DNA of 64,000 bases, from NCBI GenBank assembly GCA_955652705.1, contig CATPBK010000050.1:62001-126000 (forward strand), written 5' to 3'. The notes under the pieces are model-generated. The model had not been told where the DNA came from. It did no database searches and saw only the letters and a list, made by a program, of their open reading frames with translations. A program made the translations under genes and the position numbers. Source of the DNA: Candidatus Dormiibacterota bacterium. Its GTDB lineage: Bacteria; Chloroflexota; Dormibacteria; Dormibacterales; Dormibacteraceae. This document shows, one piece after another, positions 43,813 through 52,721 of this stretch; positions within the stretch are counted from its first letter, which is position 1, and every line of letters begins with the position of its first letter.

Positions 43813-45330
43813 TTAGACCGGCGGCACCCCGTGCTTGCGCTGCGGGCGTGGCTCCATGCGCGTCGCATAAGCCCGAAACCGCTTGATCAGCGCCTCGCGG
43901 AGATCGTCAGGCTCGACCACGTCGTCCACCACCAGGTTGGCCGCCAGCTTCAGCAGGTCGACGTCCTCCAGGTACTCCGCCTCGAGCTGCTTGCGCCTCG
44001 CCTCCCGCTGGTCCTCGGGCAGCTCGGCCAGCTTGTTGTAGAAGACCGCGTTGATCGCCGGCGCCGGTCCCATCACGGCGATCTGCGCGGAGGGCAGCGC
44101 GAGCGTGGCGTCGGGGCTGTAAGCCGGGCCGGCCATGGCGTAGAGCCCGGCGCCGTAGGCCTTGCGCACGATCACCGAGATCTTGGGGACCGTCGCGTCG
44201 GCGACCGCGCTGATCATCTTGGCGCCGTGCCTGATGATGCCTCGCCGCTCGACGTCGGTCCCGATCATGAATCCGGGCACGTCGGCCAGGAAGAGGAGCG
44301 GGATGTTGAAGGCGTCGCAGAGCCAGATGAAGCGGGCCGCCTTGTCGGCGCTGTCGTTGAAGAGGACGCCGCCTTTCTGCATCGGCTGGTTGGCCAGGAT
44401 CCCGACCGCCATCCCGTCCAGCCTGGCGAGGCCGGTCAGCAGCTCCCTGGCGAAGAGCTGCTTCACCTCCAGCCAGGTGCCTGCGTCGACCAGCGCCTCG
44501 ACCACCTTGCGCATGTCGTAGCCGCGCTGAGGTTCCTCGGGGATCAGCTCGGCAAGCGGCTTGCCCGCCTTGGGCGGCTGTGCCGGCTGCGCCGCGGGGC
44601 GCTCCGTGAAGTTCTGGGGCAGAAACGCGAAGTAGGCCTTGGCCGTCTCGATGGCCGCCTGGTCGTCCTTGACCAGGAAGTCCCCGCAGCCGCTCTCGGT
44701 GCAATGCATGCGCGCGCCGCCCAGCTCCTCCAGCGTGACCTTCTCGCCGACCACGACCTCGACCATCCGGGGCGACCCGAGGTACATGGAGGCGTTTCCC
44801 TCGACCATGATCACGACGTCGCAGAAGGCCGGGATGTAGGCGCCGCCCGCCGCGCTCGGGCCGAAGAGCAGGCAGATCTGCGGCACCAGCCCGGAGAGCC
44901 GGACCTCGTTGAAGAAGATCCGGCCCGCGTGGCGGCGTCCCGGGAACATGTCGATCTGGTCGGTGATCCTGGCGCCAGCGCTGTCGACCAGGTAGAAGAT
45001 CGGAATCCGAAGCCGTTCCGCGTTCTCCTGGACGCGGATGATCTTTTCGACGGTCCGCGGCCCCCAGGAACCCGCTTTGACTGTCGGGTCGTTGGCCATC
45101 AGCGCGACCTGGCGCCCGCCGATCGCGCCGAGGCCGGTCACCACCCCGTCGGCGGGGAGGTCCTCGGCCAGCACGTTGGCAAAGAGCCCGTCCTCGACGA
45201 AGCTGCCGCTGTCAAGGAGCAGGTCGAGACGCTCGCGGACGGTCAGCTTCGACTGCTCCCGAAGCTTCGCCAGGTACCGAGTGCCGCCTTTCAGCGCTTT
45301 CTCGCGGAGCTGCTTCGTGCGTTCCGTCAC
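43813..45330 (-). CDS. acyl-CoA carboxylase beta (carboxyltransferase) subunit
   Basis: 505 residues. SAGARITDQIDMFPGRRHAG, GPSAAGGAYIPAFCDVVIMV, and VGILANQPMQKGGVLFND, FLADVPGFMIGTDVERRGI are the two crotonase-like halves with their oxyanion holes. AYGAGLYAMAGPAYSPD is typical of propionyl-/methylcrotonyl-CoA carboxylases. It overlaps the enoyl-CoA hydratase as GTGA, which suits leucine or branched-chain degradation. No biotin carboxylase is adjacent. Confidence 0.9.
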   Translation of the reverse strand: MTERTKQLREKALKGGTRYLAKLREQSKLTVRERLDLLLDSGSFVEDGLFANVLAEDLPADGVVTGLGAIGGRQVALMANDPTVKAGSWGPRTVEKIIRVQENAERLRIPIFYLVDSAGARITDQIDMFPGRRHAGRIFFNEVRLSGLVPQICLLFGPSAAGGAYIPAFCDVVIMVEGNASMYLGSPRMVEVVVGEKVTLEELGGARMHCTESGCGDFLVKDDQAAIETAKAYFAFLPQNFTERPAAQPAQPPKAGKPLAELIPEEPQRGYDMRKVVEALVDAGTWLEVKQLFARELLTGLARLDGMAVGILANQPMQKGGVLFNDSADKAARFIWLCDAFNIPLLFLADVPGFMIGTDVERRGIIRHGAKMISAVADATVPKISVIVRKAYGAGLYAMAGPAYSPDATLALPSAQIAVMGPAPAINAVFYNKLAELPEDQREARRKQLEAEYLEDVDLLKLAANLVVDDVVEPDDLREALIKRFRAYATRMEPRPQRKHGVPPV

Positions 45331-46121
45331 CGGCCCTTGAACTCCGGCTCCCGCTTCTCGAAGAAGGCTCGGACGCCTTCCTTGGTGTCTTCGCTGAGCG
45401 TCACCAGCGTCAGCTGTGACTGCAGGAAGTCCATCGCCTCGGCCAGGCTCATATCCTCCGCACGGTAGAAGGCGTCGCGGCCGAGCCGCAACACGGCGGG
45501 TGATTTCCCGGCCAGCTTCCCCGCCAGCTCCCGGGTCGTTTCAGCGAGGCGCTCGGCCGGAACCACGCGGTTCACGAGGCCGGCCTCTTTCATCTGGGCG
45601 GCGGTCCAGCGGTCGCCCAGCAGCATCATCTCGAGCACCAGCTTGCGCGGCAGGTTGCGGGCCAGGATCGCCGAGATGACCATCGGCCAGACGCCCACGT
45701 TGATTTCGGGCGTGCCGAAGGTGGCGGTCTCGGCCGCGACCAGCAGGTCGCAGGAGCAGGCCAGCCCAAATCCGCCCGCCAGGGCGTGGCCGTTGATGCG
45801 CCCCACGATCGGCTTGCCGAGCTCGCGCAGGAGCTGGAAGAGGTCGACCAGGCTGCGCCGGCCGTGGTGCCGCTCGATCTCGGACTTGTCGGCGTCGAAG
45901 GAAGCCAGGTCGGCGCCCGCGCAGAACGCTTTGTCGCCGGCGCCGGTCAGGACGACCACTCGGACCGCCGGCTCGCTCCGGCACCAGGTGAAAGCCGCCA
46001 GGAGGTCGCGCAGCATCTCGGTCGAGAGTGGGTTGCGCTTGTCGGGCTGGTTGAGCGTGACTGTCGCCACGTGCCCCTCGAGCTCGACCAGGACGGCCTC
46101 CAGCTTGGGAACCGAGCTCAC
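45327..46121 (-). CDS. enoyl-CoA hydratase/isomerase family protein
   Basis: 264 residues. VATVTLNQPDKRNPLSTEML, FCAGADLASF (oxyanion hole), RINGHALAGGFGLACSCDLL (second oxyanion hole) and FGTPEINVGVWPMVISAILA. It adds water to a 2-enoyl-CoA. Directly upstream of and overlapping the carboxyltransferase, so methylglutaconyl-CoA hydratase in leucine breakdown is a fair guess. GTG start. Confidence 0.9.
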   Translation of the reverse strand: MSSVPKLEAVLVELEGHVATVTLNQPDKRNPLSTEMLRDLLAAFTWCRSEPAVRVVVLTGAGDKAFCAGADLASFDADKSEIERHHGRRSLVDLFQLLRELGKPIVGRINGHALAGGFGLACSCDLLVAAETATFGTPEINVGVWPMVISAILARNLPRKLVLEMMLLGDRWTAAQMKEAGLVNRVVPAERLAETTRELAGKLAGKSPAVLRLGRDAFYRAEDMSLAEAMDFLQSQLTLVTLSEDTKEGVRAFFEKREPEFKGR

Positions 46122-46130
46122 GGCTACCTA

Positions 46131-46685
46131 TTAGATCAGTCCGGTGGCGAGCCCGAGGCCGACGAGGATGAGGACGGCGCCACCGATCTCCTCGGCCCAC
46201 TCCTCGACTCGAGCGCCCAGCCGCGAGCCGAGCTCCAGCCCCACCAGCGACATGAGCACGCTGACGGCGCCCATCACGACGGCGGCTACCGCGATGGGCA
46301 GCCGGAAGACGCCGAGCGCGAAGCCGACGACCAGGTTGTCGAGGCTCAGGGCGAGCGCCATGACGAGCAGCCGGCGGCGGTTGAGCTCGCCTTGCGCGCG
46401 CTCCTCCCCCTTCGCCATCTGGCGCGCGTGGAAGATGGTATAGATCCCGGTCAGGATGAGGAGCCCGGCACCGATGTACCGGCCGGCGTTGCCGAGCCCT
46501 CCCGCAAGCTGCCGGCCGATGAGAAGGCCGAGCAGCGGCATGCCGGCTTCGAAAAGCCCGAAGGCGATCCCCACGCGCAGGCGCGTCCGCGCGTCCACCC
46601 CGGAAAGGCCGATCCCGACCGCTCCCGCGAAGTTGCTGAGGCCCACCGAGAAGCTGACCAGCAGCAGGCCGGCGAAATCGCTCAG
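46131..46685 (-). CDS. mntP: MntP-like manganese efflux pump, CTG start
   Basis: 184 residues if started at CTG 46685 (MSDFAGLLLVSFSVGLSN), overlapping the LLM gene stop as CTGAGC; the first GTG (46646) would cut off helix 1. Six helices; the second acidic motif MALALSLDNLVVGFALGVF is present. The first motif has GLSNF where the family has an Asp (MDAF), an oddity that may alter metal choice. Ten nt before the enoyl-CoA hydratase. Confidence 0.85.
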   Translation of the reverse strand: MSDFAGLLLVSFSVGLSNFAGAVGIGLSGVDARTRLRVGIAFGLFEAGMPLLGLLIGRQLAGGLGNAGRYIGAGLLILTGIYTIFHARQMAKGEERAQGELNRRRLLVMALALSLDNLVVGFALGVFRLPIAVAAVVMGAVSVLMSLVGLELGSRLGARVEEWAEEIGGAVLILVGLGLATGLI

Positions 46686-47623
46686 GCGGCCGCCGCCTCG
46701 ATCGTCTGCTCGAAGCCGGCCGCGCCGGCGTGGCCGGCGACGGGGCCCAGGATGGGCAGCGTGGTGCCCGCCTCGCGGTAGCGGTCGACTGCGCCCCGGA
46801 CCGCCGCCTCATCGCCGATCCCCGCGAGCGCCTCCAGCACCGCGTCGGGAGGCTCGTCCGCCATCAGGTCGCCGAAAGTCCGGTCCAACGCCGCCCGGTA
46901 GAACGGGAGCGAGGCGTAGCGCGTCGCCGTGACCCGGAAAGCGTCTCGCCCGGCGGCGGCGTCCGCGGTGAGGCTGACGGGGATGGCAGCGGCGATCTCG
47001 AACCCTGCGAGCGGCTTGCCGGCCCGTTCCCGACCGGCGCGAACGCGGGGAACCACCTGGTCGCGGATGTACTGCGGTGCGCACATCCAGAGAGCCACGC
47101 CGTCGGCGAGCTCGCCGGCCAGCTCGAGCATCAGAGGGTTGAGAGCCGAGACCAGGATGGGGAGATCCTCCCGGCGGGGCGCGGAGTACCTCATATGGGC
47201 GCTGAATTGCCGGCCCTCAAAGCTCGCCGCGCCAGTCGAAACTATCGAGCGGACGATGCCCAGGTACTCGCGCATCGCGGCCGCCGGGTGCTCCAGCTTG
47301 AGACCCCACATCGACTCCACAGTCACTCGGTGGCTGACCCCGATGCCGAGCCGGAACCGCCCCCCGGAAATCTCGTCGAGGGTCAGCGCGGCCTGCGCCA
47401 TGGCGGTCGGGTGCCGGGGGTAGATGGGGAGGACGAACGTGCCCAGTCCGACCCGCTGGGTGACGTGCGCGTAGGCGGTCAGGACCTGCATGGCGTCCCG
47501 CGCGTCTGGCAGCTGGACGCTCCAGATGGAGTCGAAACCGAGACGTTCCGCCAGTTTCGCGCGTTCTATCGAATGAGACAATGTCCGGCCGGCCGTTACG
47601 TCGACCCCCGTTTTGCCGTTCAT
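46682..47623 (-). CDS. LLM-class F420-dependent oxidoreductase
   Basis: 313 residues from ATG 47623. SIERAKLAERLGFDSIWSVQ, VGLGTFVLPIYPRHPTAMAQ, ALTLDEISGGRFRLGIGVSH and LPILVSALNPLMLELAGELA make a bacterial luciferase-like TIM barrel of the F420 type. Substrate unknown. Its presence implies that the organism makes coenzyme F420. It overlaps mntP and lies divergent from the PBP. Confidence 0.88.
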   Translation of the reverse strand: MNGKTGVDVTAGRTLSHSIERAKLAERLGFDSIWSVQLPDARDAMQVLTAYAHVTQRVGLGTFVLPIYPRHPTAMAQAALTLDEISGGRFRLGIGVSHRVTVESMWGLKLEHPAAAMREYLGIVRSIVSTGAASFEGRQFSAHMRYSAPRREDLPILVSALNPLMLELAGELADGVALWMCAPQYIRDQVVPRVRAGRERAGKPLAGFEIAAAIPVSLTADAAAGRDAFRVTATRYASLPFYRAALDRTFGDLMADEPPDAVLEALAGIGDEAAVRGAVDRYREAGTTLPILGPVAGHAGAAGFEQTIEAAAA

Positions 47624-47686
47624 CGGAGACAATAGTTACAGTTTCCCGTTCGCGGGCCCTGGGAGGATGAGTTTCCGTTTATATCG

Positions 47687-47714
47687 TTGACACTAGACTT
47701 GATAGCGCTATGAT
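47687..47714 (+). promoter_or_regulatory. sigma-70 promoter of the PBP gene
   Basis: TTGACA (47687-47692), 16-nt spacer, TATGAT (47709-47714), followed 18 nt later by the GTG start. A near-consensus housekeeping promoter in an AT-rich patch of a GC-rich genome; transcript leader would be very short. Confidence 0.75.
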
Positions 47715-47732
47715 CATGTTTGTTTCCAAGCC

Positions 47733-50117
47733 GTGAGCATTGCCAGGCAGCGGGAAGCGACCGAAAAGACGTCCTGGCGGGATCACCCCGCCACTGCCGT
47801 TGTGCTCGCCGTGGCCTCCGGTTTGGGCGATCTCAGCCGGGCCGCGGCGCGCACCCTGAAGTTCCAGTACGTCGAAAGCCAGGCCCCGGGCCATCCCGCC
47901 CGCTGGAGCCGCTGGCACGACGGACGCCGCTTCCGGGCCACAGCGGCCGGCCGCCGGCGTGGCCGTGGCCGCCAGCCCGGGTTCGTCACTTCGATCGAGC
48001 TGGCTTCGGGCGTCGGACTGCTGCTGATCCTGGCCGTAGCGGCGGGCTCCTTCCTTGGTGCGTCGGCCGTCTACGTCAAGTACGCCAGCCAGCTGCCTGA
48101 CGCCCGCTCGATCGTGCTCAACACGCTGCCGGAGGACTCCATCCTCTACGACAGCACCGGCCAGACGGTCCTGATGGACGTGCACCAGAAGGGCTACCGG
48201 CACTACGAGCAGCGGCTCAAGGACATGGGCCCCCTGGTGACTAAGGCCACCGTCGCCATCGAGGACGCCAAGTTCTACAGCGAGGGCGGCATTGACCTGC
48301 CCAGCATTGTCCGGGCGGCCTGGGTCGACTACCACGAGCACAAAGCGGTGCAGGGGGCGTCCACGATCACGCAGCAGCTCGTCAAGCTCCGGCTGATCGG
48401 GAACCAGCCGACGATCGACCGCAAGGTGAAGGAGGCCGTGCTTGCCATCCAGGTCGAGCAGGACTTCTCGAAGGACCAGGTCCTCGAGATGTACCTCAAC
48501 ACCGCCTTCTTCGGGAACAACGCGTACGGCGTCGAGGCGGCGGCTCAGAGCTACTACCACACCGACACGGCCAAGCTCACTCTCGGTCAGGCCGCCATGC
48601 TGGCCGGCATCCCCCAGAACCCGACCTGGAACAACCCGCTCGTCAACTGGCAGGGCGCCAAGGCCCGCCAGCACGACGTGCTTCAGGCGATGGTCCGCAA
48701 CCGGATGATCACCCCGGAGCAGGGAGACAAGGCCTACGCCGAGGATCTCGCCGCGCCCAGCCACATGTTCCAGGACGCCAACGTCATCGTGGCGCCCGCG
48801 TTCAGCCAGTTCGTGGTTGACGAGCTGAAGGCTCGCTTCGGGCCGGAGGCGCCCTATCGCAACGGATATCGCGTCACGACCACGCTCAACTGGGACATGG
48901 AGCAGAAGGCCCAGGAGCTGATCACCGCCCAGGTCCGCAAGTACGAATCATGGGGTTCCAACGTCCACGACGGCGCCATGGTCGGAATCGACCCGAAGAC
49001 GGGCGAGATCTTGAGCATGATCGGATCAGCCGACCTGAACGCCAGAGGCGGCCAGTACAACATGGCGGTCTGGCCTCCCCGCAACCCCGGCTCGTCGATG
49101 AAGATGTACACCTACACGGCGGCCATCGCCAGCGGGCTGGACACGATGGTGACGCCGATCCAGGACTCCACGGTCACCTACCACTCGATCGGCTCCAACT
49201 TCACGCCCCGCAACTACGACGGCTTCCTGCACGGCACCTGCCAGCTCCAGGCCTGCTTTCTCAACTCCCTCAACATCCCGGCGACCAAGGTCGAGATGGG
49301 CATCGGCATCCCGGCTGTCGTCCAGATGGCGCGGACCATGGGCGCACCGCCCTGGACCTGCCACCTCAACGCAGCCGGCAACTGCCAGTACACAGCCGAC
49401 GACCCGGTCGACGCCTACGGGCCCTCGCTGACGCTGGGCGGCTACAACGAGACCCCGCTGCAGATGGCGACCGGCGCCTCGGTGCTGGCGGCCCAGGGCA
49501 TTCTGCGGCCCGCGCACTCCGTGCGACAGGTCTTGAACGCCACCGGCGGGCTGGTCTACAAGGCCAACCCGGACGAGAGCGCCAAGCAGGTGATCGACCC
49601 GAAGGTCGCGTTCATCATGGAACAGGTCATGTCGGACGACGCCAACCGGGCCATGATCTTCGGCCGCGGCTCCAACCTGACGCTGCCCAACCGGACAGTC
49701 GCCTCCAAGACGGGTACGACCGACGACTACAAGGACGGCTGGACCGTCGGCTTCACGCCCGCGCTGGCAACGGCCTTCTGGTTCGGCAACACCGACTGGA
49801 CCGCGATGCCGGTCGGCGCTGAGGCGAGCGAGGTGGCGGCGCCCGTCTGGCACGCCTTCATGCAGTACACGCTCGACAACATCCTGCGCCGGCCCAACGA
49901 GTGGTTCAACGAGCCGGCGGGCCTCGGCCACGCGAACGTGAACGGCAAGCTGCAGTGGTTCATGCCCGGCACGAGCCCCTCCACGCAGGCGCCGAAGCTG
50001 CCCACCTCCGCGAACCCGTCGAACGGCTGGTGGGCTGCGCAGCCGGCTCCTCCGCCTCCCGCGCCACCCCCGCCAGCGCCCCCTGATAGGGGCGGGGGCG
50101 GCCATAGCGGCGGCTAA
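47733..50117 (+). CDS. class A penicillin-binding protein (glycosyltransferase + transpeptidase)
   Basis: 794 residues. A basic cytoplasmic front of 85 residues, one membrane helix (VGLLLILAVAAGSFLGASAV), glycosyltransferase 51 motifs AIEDAKFYSEGGIDLPS near 175, GASTITQQLVK near 209 and MYLNTAFFGNNAYGVEAAAQ near 255. Transpeptidase Ser in PGSSMKMYTYTAAI near 455 and the KTGTTDD box near 660. A Pro-rich tail with a GGGGHSGG end. It builds and cross-links peptidoglycan. Confidence 0.95.
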   Translation: MSIARQREATEKTSWRDHPATAVVLAVASGLGDLSRAAARTLKFQYVESQAPGHPARWSRWHDGRRFRATAAGRRRGRGRQPGFVTSIELASGVGLLLILAVAAGSFLGASAVYVKYASQLPDARSIVLNTLPEDSILYDSTGQTVLMDVHQKGYRHYEQRLKDMGPLVTKATVAIEDAKFYSEGGIDLPSIVRAAWVDYHEHKAVQGASTITQQLVKLRLIGNQPTIDRKVKEAVLAIQVEQDFSKDQVLEMYLNTAFFGNNAYGVEAAAQSYYHTDTAKLTLGQAAMLAGIPQNPTWNNPLVNWQGAKARQHDVLQAMVRNRMITPEQGDKAYAEDLAAPSHMFQDANVIVAPAFSQFVVDELKARFGPEAPYRNGYRVTTTLNWDMEQKAQELITAQVRKYESWGSNVHDGAMVGIDPKTGEILSMIGSADLNARGGQYNMAVWPPRNPGSSMKMYTYTAAIASGLDTMVTPIQDSTVTYHSIGSNFTPRNYDGFLHGTCQLQACFLNSLNIPATKVEMGIGIPAVVQMARTMGAPPWTCHLNAAGNCQYTADDPVDAYGPSLTLGGYNETPLQMATGASVLAAQGILRPAHSVRQVLNATGGLVYKANPDESAKQVIDPKVAFIMEQVMSDDANRAMIFGRGSNLTLPNRTVASKTGTTDDYKDGWTVGFTPALATAFWFGNTDWTAMPVGAEASEVAAPVWHAFMQYTLDNILRRPNEWFNEPAGLGHANVNGKLQWFMPGTSPSTQAPKLPTSANPSNGWWAAQPAPPPPAPPPPAPPDRGGGGHSGG

Positions 50118-50180
50118 AACTGCTGAGTAGCTTGGCTGACAGAGCGGCGCTCAAGTAAGGCTGAGCCGCCTCTTCCACCT

Positions 50181-50209
50181 AAGCCACGGTGGCTTTGTCT
50201 CTGCTTCTT
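50181..50209 (+). terminator. candidate terminator after the PBP gene
   Basis: AAGCCACGGTGGCTT forms a 6-bp stem with a 3-nt loop, followed by TGTCTCTGCTTCTT. Weak but well placed, 65 nt after the stop. Confidence 0.4.
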
Positions 50210-50327
50210 AACAAAAAGAATTGGTGGGGCCGGGATTCTGAGCGCATAATCCAGCCACCATAGGGCAGTACCGCTGTAACCGAAGGTTACTGTTCACTTG
50301 CCCGCCAGGGCGCCAAGGGAAGGACGT

Positions 50328-50693
50328 ATGAAAAGAAAGGACGACGCTTCAGTGGCAGTCACCCTGCCATCTCCCCGGGATCCCAGCATTCACCTGGACA
50401 AGCCCATCTATACGCTGAGCGTCGCCTCCGAGATCCTGGCGACCCATCCGCGGACGCTGATGATGTACGAGCACCTCAACATGATCAAGCCGAAGCGGAC
50501 CGCCACCAACCGGCGCCGCTACTCGCAGCGCGACCTGATGAAGCTCCAGGCCATCCAGACCTTGACGCGCAAGCACGGCGTCAACCTGGCGGGCGTGCGC
50601 TACATCCTCGCGCTCTTGAAGCAGCTCCAGCTGGCCGGCCTGAAGCCACCGGACGCGCTCAAGGACCTCGACGTAACCCTGCTCGACGTCTAG
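50328..50693 (+). CDS. hspR: HspR-like MerR-family regulator
   Basis: 121 residues from ATG 50328 after GGAAGG. YTLSVASEILATHPRTLMMY, EHLNMIKPKRT, and NRRRYSQRDLMKLQAIQTLT, HGVNLAGVRYIL match the heat-shock repressor HspR closely. It is not next to dnaK as is usual. A possible promoter is TTGGTG-N18-CATAAT at 50221-50250. Hsp20 at 19.2 kb is a likely target. Confidence 0.82.
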   Translation: MKRKDDASVAVTLPSPRDPSIHLDKPIYTLSVASEILATHPRTLMMYEHLNMIKPKRTATNRRRYSQRDLMKLQAIQTLTRKHGVNLAGVRYILALLKQLQLAGLKPPDALKDLDVTLLDV

Positions 50694-50761
50694 GACGTCC
50701 AGACGGCGCCTAGCCAACTCGGCCGGCACGTCTGCGTCACCGACCGGGTAGGCTGACCTCA

Positions 50762-51937
50762 ATGCCGTCCAGCCGGCGCGTTGTCAAGGGAGTCGTCACC
50801 GGCATGGCGCTGAGCGCGGTGGCGTTCGTCGTGGCCGACGTCCTGCGCCCGCTGCCCGGTCCTGCCCGGCTGCTGGACTGGGACGAGATCCGCGACCGGG
50901 CCAAAGACCGCCTCGCCGGCGACCTGCTCAACCCGCGCGCTCGGCGCCGCCTGGAAGACCGCTACGCCCGCCTGGCCGCCGAGGTCGAGGGTCCGCTCCT
51001 GGCCGCCGTCGGTGGCCTGCCCAAGGGCGCCACGCTGCCTCCGTTCCAGGCGCTCGACCGCCACTCTTGGGTCGACCTCAACGTTGCTATCCTGGCCGAC
51101 GCCATGGAGCCCATCCTGGTCGTCCAGTCGCGGCTGCCCAACACCCGCCTCTTGCGGCTCGGCCGGACGGCCATGGACCAGTACGTGGGAGTCCTGCTCG
51201 GCTTCCTCGGCCGGCGCGTGCTCGGCCAGTACGACCCGCAGCTGCTCGGCCGCGAGCCCGCGGTCACGCCTGGGCTGTACCTCGTCGAGCCCAACATCGC
51301 GGATTGGGAGGAGGAGGCCGAGCTGCCGGCCGAGCCGCTCCGGCGCTGGCTCATTCTCCACGAGTTGACGCACGCCTGGCAGTTCACCGCCCATCCCTGG
51401 CTGCGCGACCACCTGAACGGGATGCTGCAGGAAGTCCTCGGGGCGGCCCTCGTCGACGGCCAGGGCACGCTCGAGCGCGTGCTGACGATGACGATGGGGA
51501 TGGGTCGCCAGCTGGCGGTGCTGGGCAAGGTCCAGGCCACCATGTCGCTGGTCGAGGGTTACTCGAACCTGGTGATGGATGAGGTCGGCCGCAAGGAGCT
51601 GCCTGAGTTCGAGCGGCTGGAAGCCGCCCACCGGGCTCGAACCAATGAGAAGTCGATCTTCGAGCGCCTCTTCTGGCGTCTCACGGGACTCGAGCTGAAG
51701 CTGCAGCAGTACGTCATCGGCGAGCAGTTCTCGCGTGCCATCCACGATCGCTACGGGATGGCGGCGCTCAACCGGGCGTGGGAAGCGCCGGAGAGCCTGC
51801 CGAGCCTGGAGGAGCTGCGCGACCCCGACCGCTGGGCGCGCCGGATGGGGCTCCCGGACCCGGCCCTGATCAAAACTACAAACGGAGCTCGTCAGGCAGC
51901 CGGAAAGGCGCGATCCGGCGGCCGTCCACGTCGCTGA
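50762..51937 (+). CDS. DUF2342-type zinc metalloprotease-like protein
   Basis: 391 residues. Contains HELTHAWQFTAHPWLRDHL (HExxH zinc site near residue 200), followed by EGYSNLVMDEVGRKELPEFE (the downstream Glu and Asp region), the signature of the DUF2342 zincin/coenzyme F420-associated family. No signal peptide. The family is restricted to F420-making bacteria and its role is unknown. Its last 62 nt overlap the convergent SDR gene. Confidence 0.85.
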   Translation: MPSSRRVVKGVVTGMALSAVAFVVADVLRPLPGPARLLDWDEIRDRAKDRLAGDLLNPRARRRLEDRYARLAAEVEGPLLAAVGGLPKGATLPPFQALDRHSWVDLNVAILADAMEPILVVQSRLPNTRLLRLGRTAMDQYVGVLLGFLGRRVLGQYDPQLLGREPAVTPGLYLVEPNIADWEEEAELPAEPLRRWLILHELTHAWQFTAHPWLRDHLNGMLQEVLGAALVDGQGTLERVLTMTMGMGRQLAVLGKVQATMSLVEGYSNLVMDEVGRKELPEFERLEAAHRARTNEKSIFERLFWRLTGLELKLQQYVIGEQFSRAIHDRYGMAALNRAWEAPESLPSLEELRDPDRWARRMGLPDPALIKTTNGARQAAGKARSGGRPRR

Positions 51938-52721
51938 AACCGTAGCGCTCGGCCAGCTCCGCCGCCTGCATCCCGGTCCCGCTCAGCTTCATCAGCTCAG
52001 GGTCGGCGAGCACGCAACTGATCGCCCGGCCGACGAACTCAGGTGAATGCGTCTCCGGCGGCGGCTCCTTGCCTTCGGCCGCAAACGCGGCCGCGACCGA
52101 CTCGGTACGAGTGAAACCCGGGTAGACGCCGATCGCGGCCACTCCCAGGGAGCGCAGCTCGTGGGCCATATCCCGGACGAGCCGGCTCGTCGCGGTCTTG
52201 ACGACGTCGTAGACCAGGTTGCCCAGGTAGAAGTCGGGGTCGTCCCAGCCGCCGGTGCAGACGATGAGGCCGCTGCCGCGCTCGATCAACAGCGGCGCCG
52301 CCTGCCGTGCCGCCGTGAAATGCGCCCGCAGCCCGCCGTCCACCATGGCCGTCCAGCGCTCCAGCGGTTGCTCCCAGAAGGGGGCCGAGAACGCCTGCTG
52401 GTAGTCGCCCTCGTAGCCGCCCCAGGCATTGGCGACCAGCAGGTCAAGCCCTGGCTGCTCGCCCCGAACGCGCGCAAAAAGTGCCTCCACCTGGGCGTCG
52501 TCCCGATGGTCCGTACGCACCGCGATGCCCTGGCCGCCGCGTCGCCTGACCTCGCCGGCCGCCTCCTCGACGTGCTCTGACCGGCCTGTCACGTAGACGG
52601 TGGCGCCGCACTCGCCCAGCACCAGCGCGACGCCCCTGCCGACGCCCCGGCTGGCGCCTGTAACGACCGCCACCCGGTCGGAGAGGTCGGGCGGCCGCCA
52701 GCCGCCCGCAGCCGCGCTCAG
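51876..52721 (-). CDS. short-chain dehydrogenase/reductase, CTG start
   Basis: 281 residues from CTG 52721, overlapping the upstream stop as CTGAGC; the first GTG (52673) would start inside the first strand. The TGASRGVGRG cofactor motif, VANAWGG (the NNAG equivalent) and YDVVKTATSRL (YxxxK) are present. GGYEGDYQQAFSAPFWEQPL and the C-terminus resemble human DHRS1-type SDRs. Substrate unknown. Confidence 0.88.
   Translation of the reverse strand: MSAAAGGWRPPDLSDRVAVVTGASRGVGRGVALVLGECGATVYVTGRSEHVEEAAGEVRRRGGQGIAVRTDHRDDAQVEALFARVRGEQPGLDLLVANAWGGYEGDYQQAFSAPFWEQPLERWTAMVDGGLRAHFTAARQAAPLLIERGSGLIVCTGGWDDPDFYLGNLVYDVVKTATSRLVRDMAHELRSLGVAAIGVYPGFTRTESVAAAFAAEGKEPPPETHSPEFVGRAISCVLADPELMKLSGTGMQAAELAERYGFSDVDGRRIAPFRLPDELRL

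Noticed and set aside
43831-45468. 545-residue plus-strand frame opposite the carboxyltransferase
   Set aside because: Composition is a GC-rich shadow (Arg/Asp/Val/Gly-rich, no family motif); the minus strand has a complete conserved enzyme.
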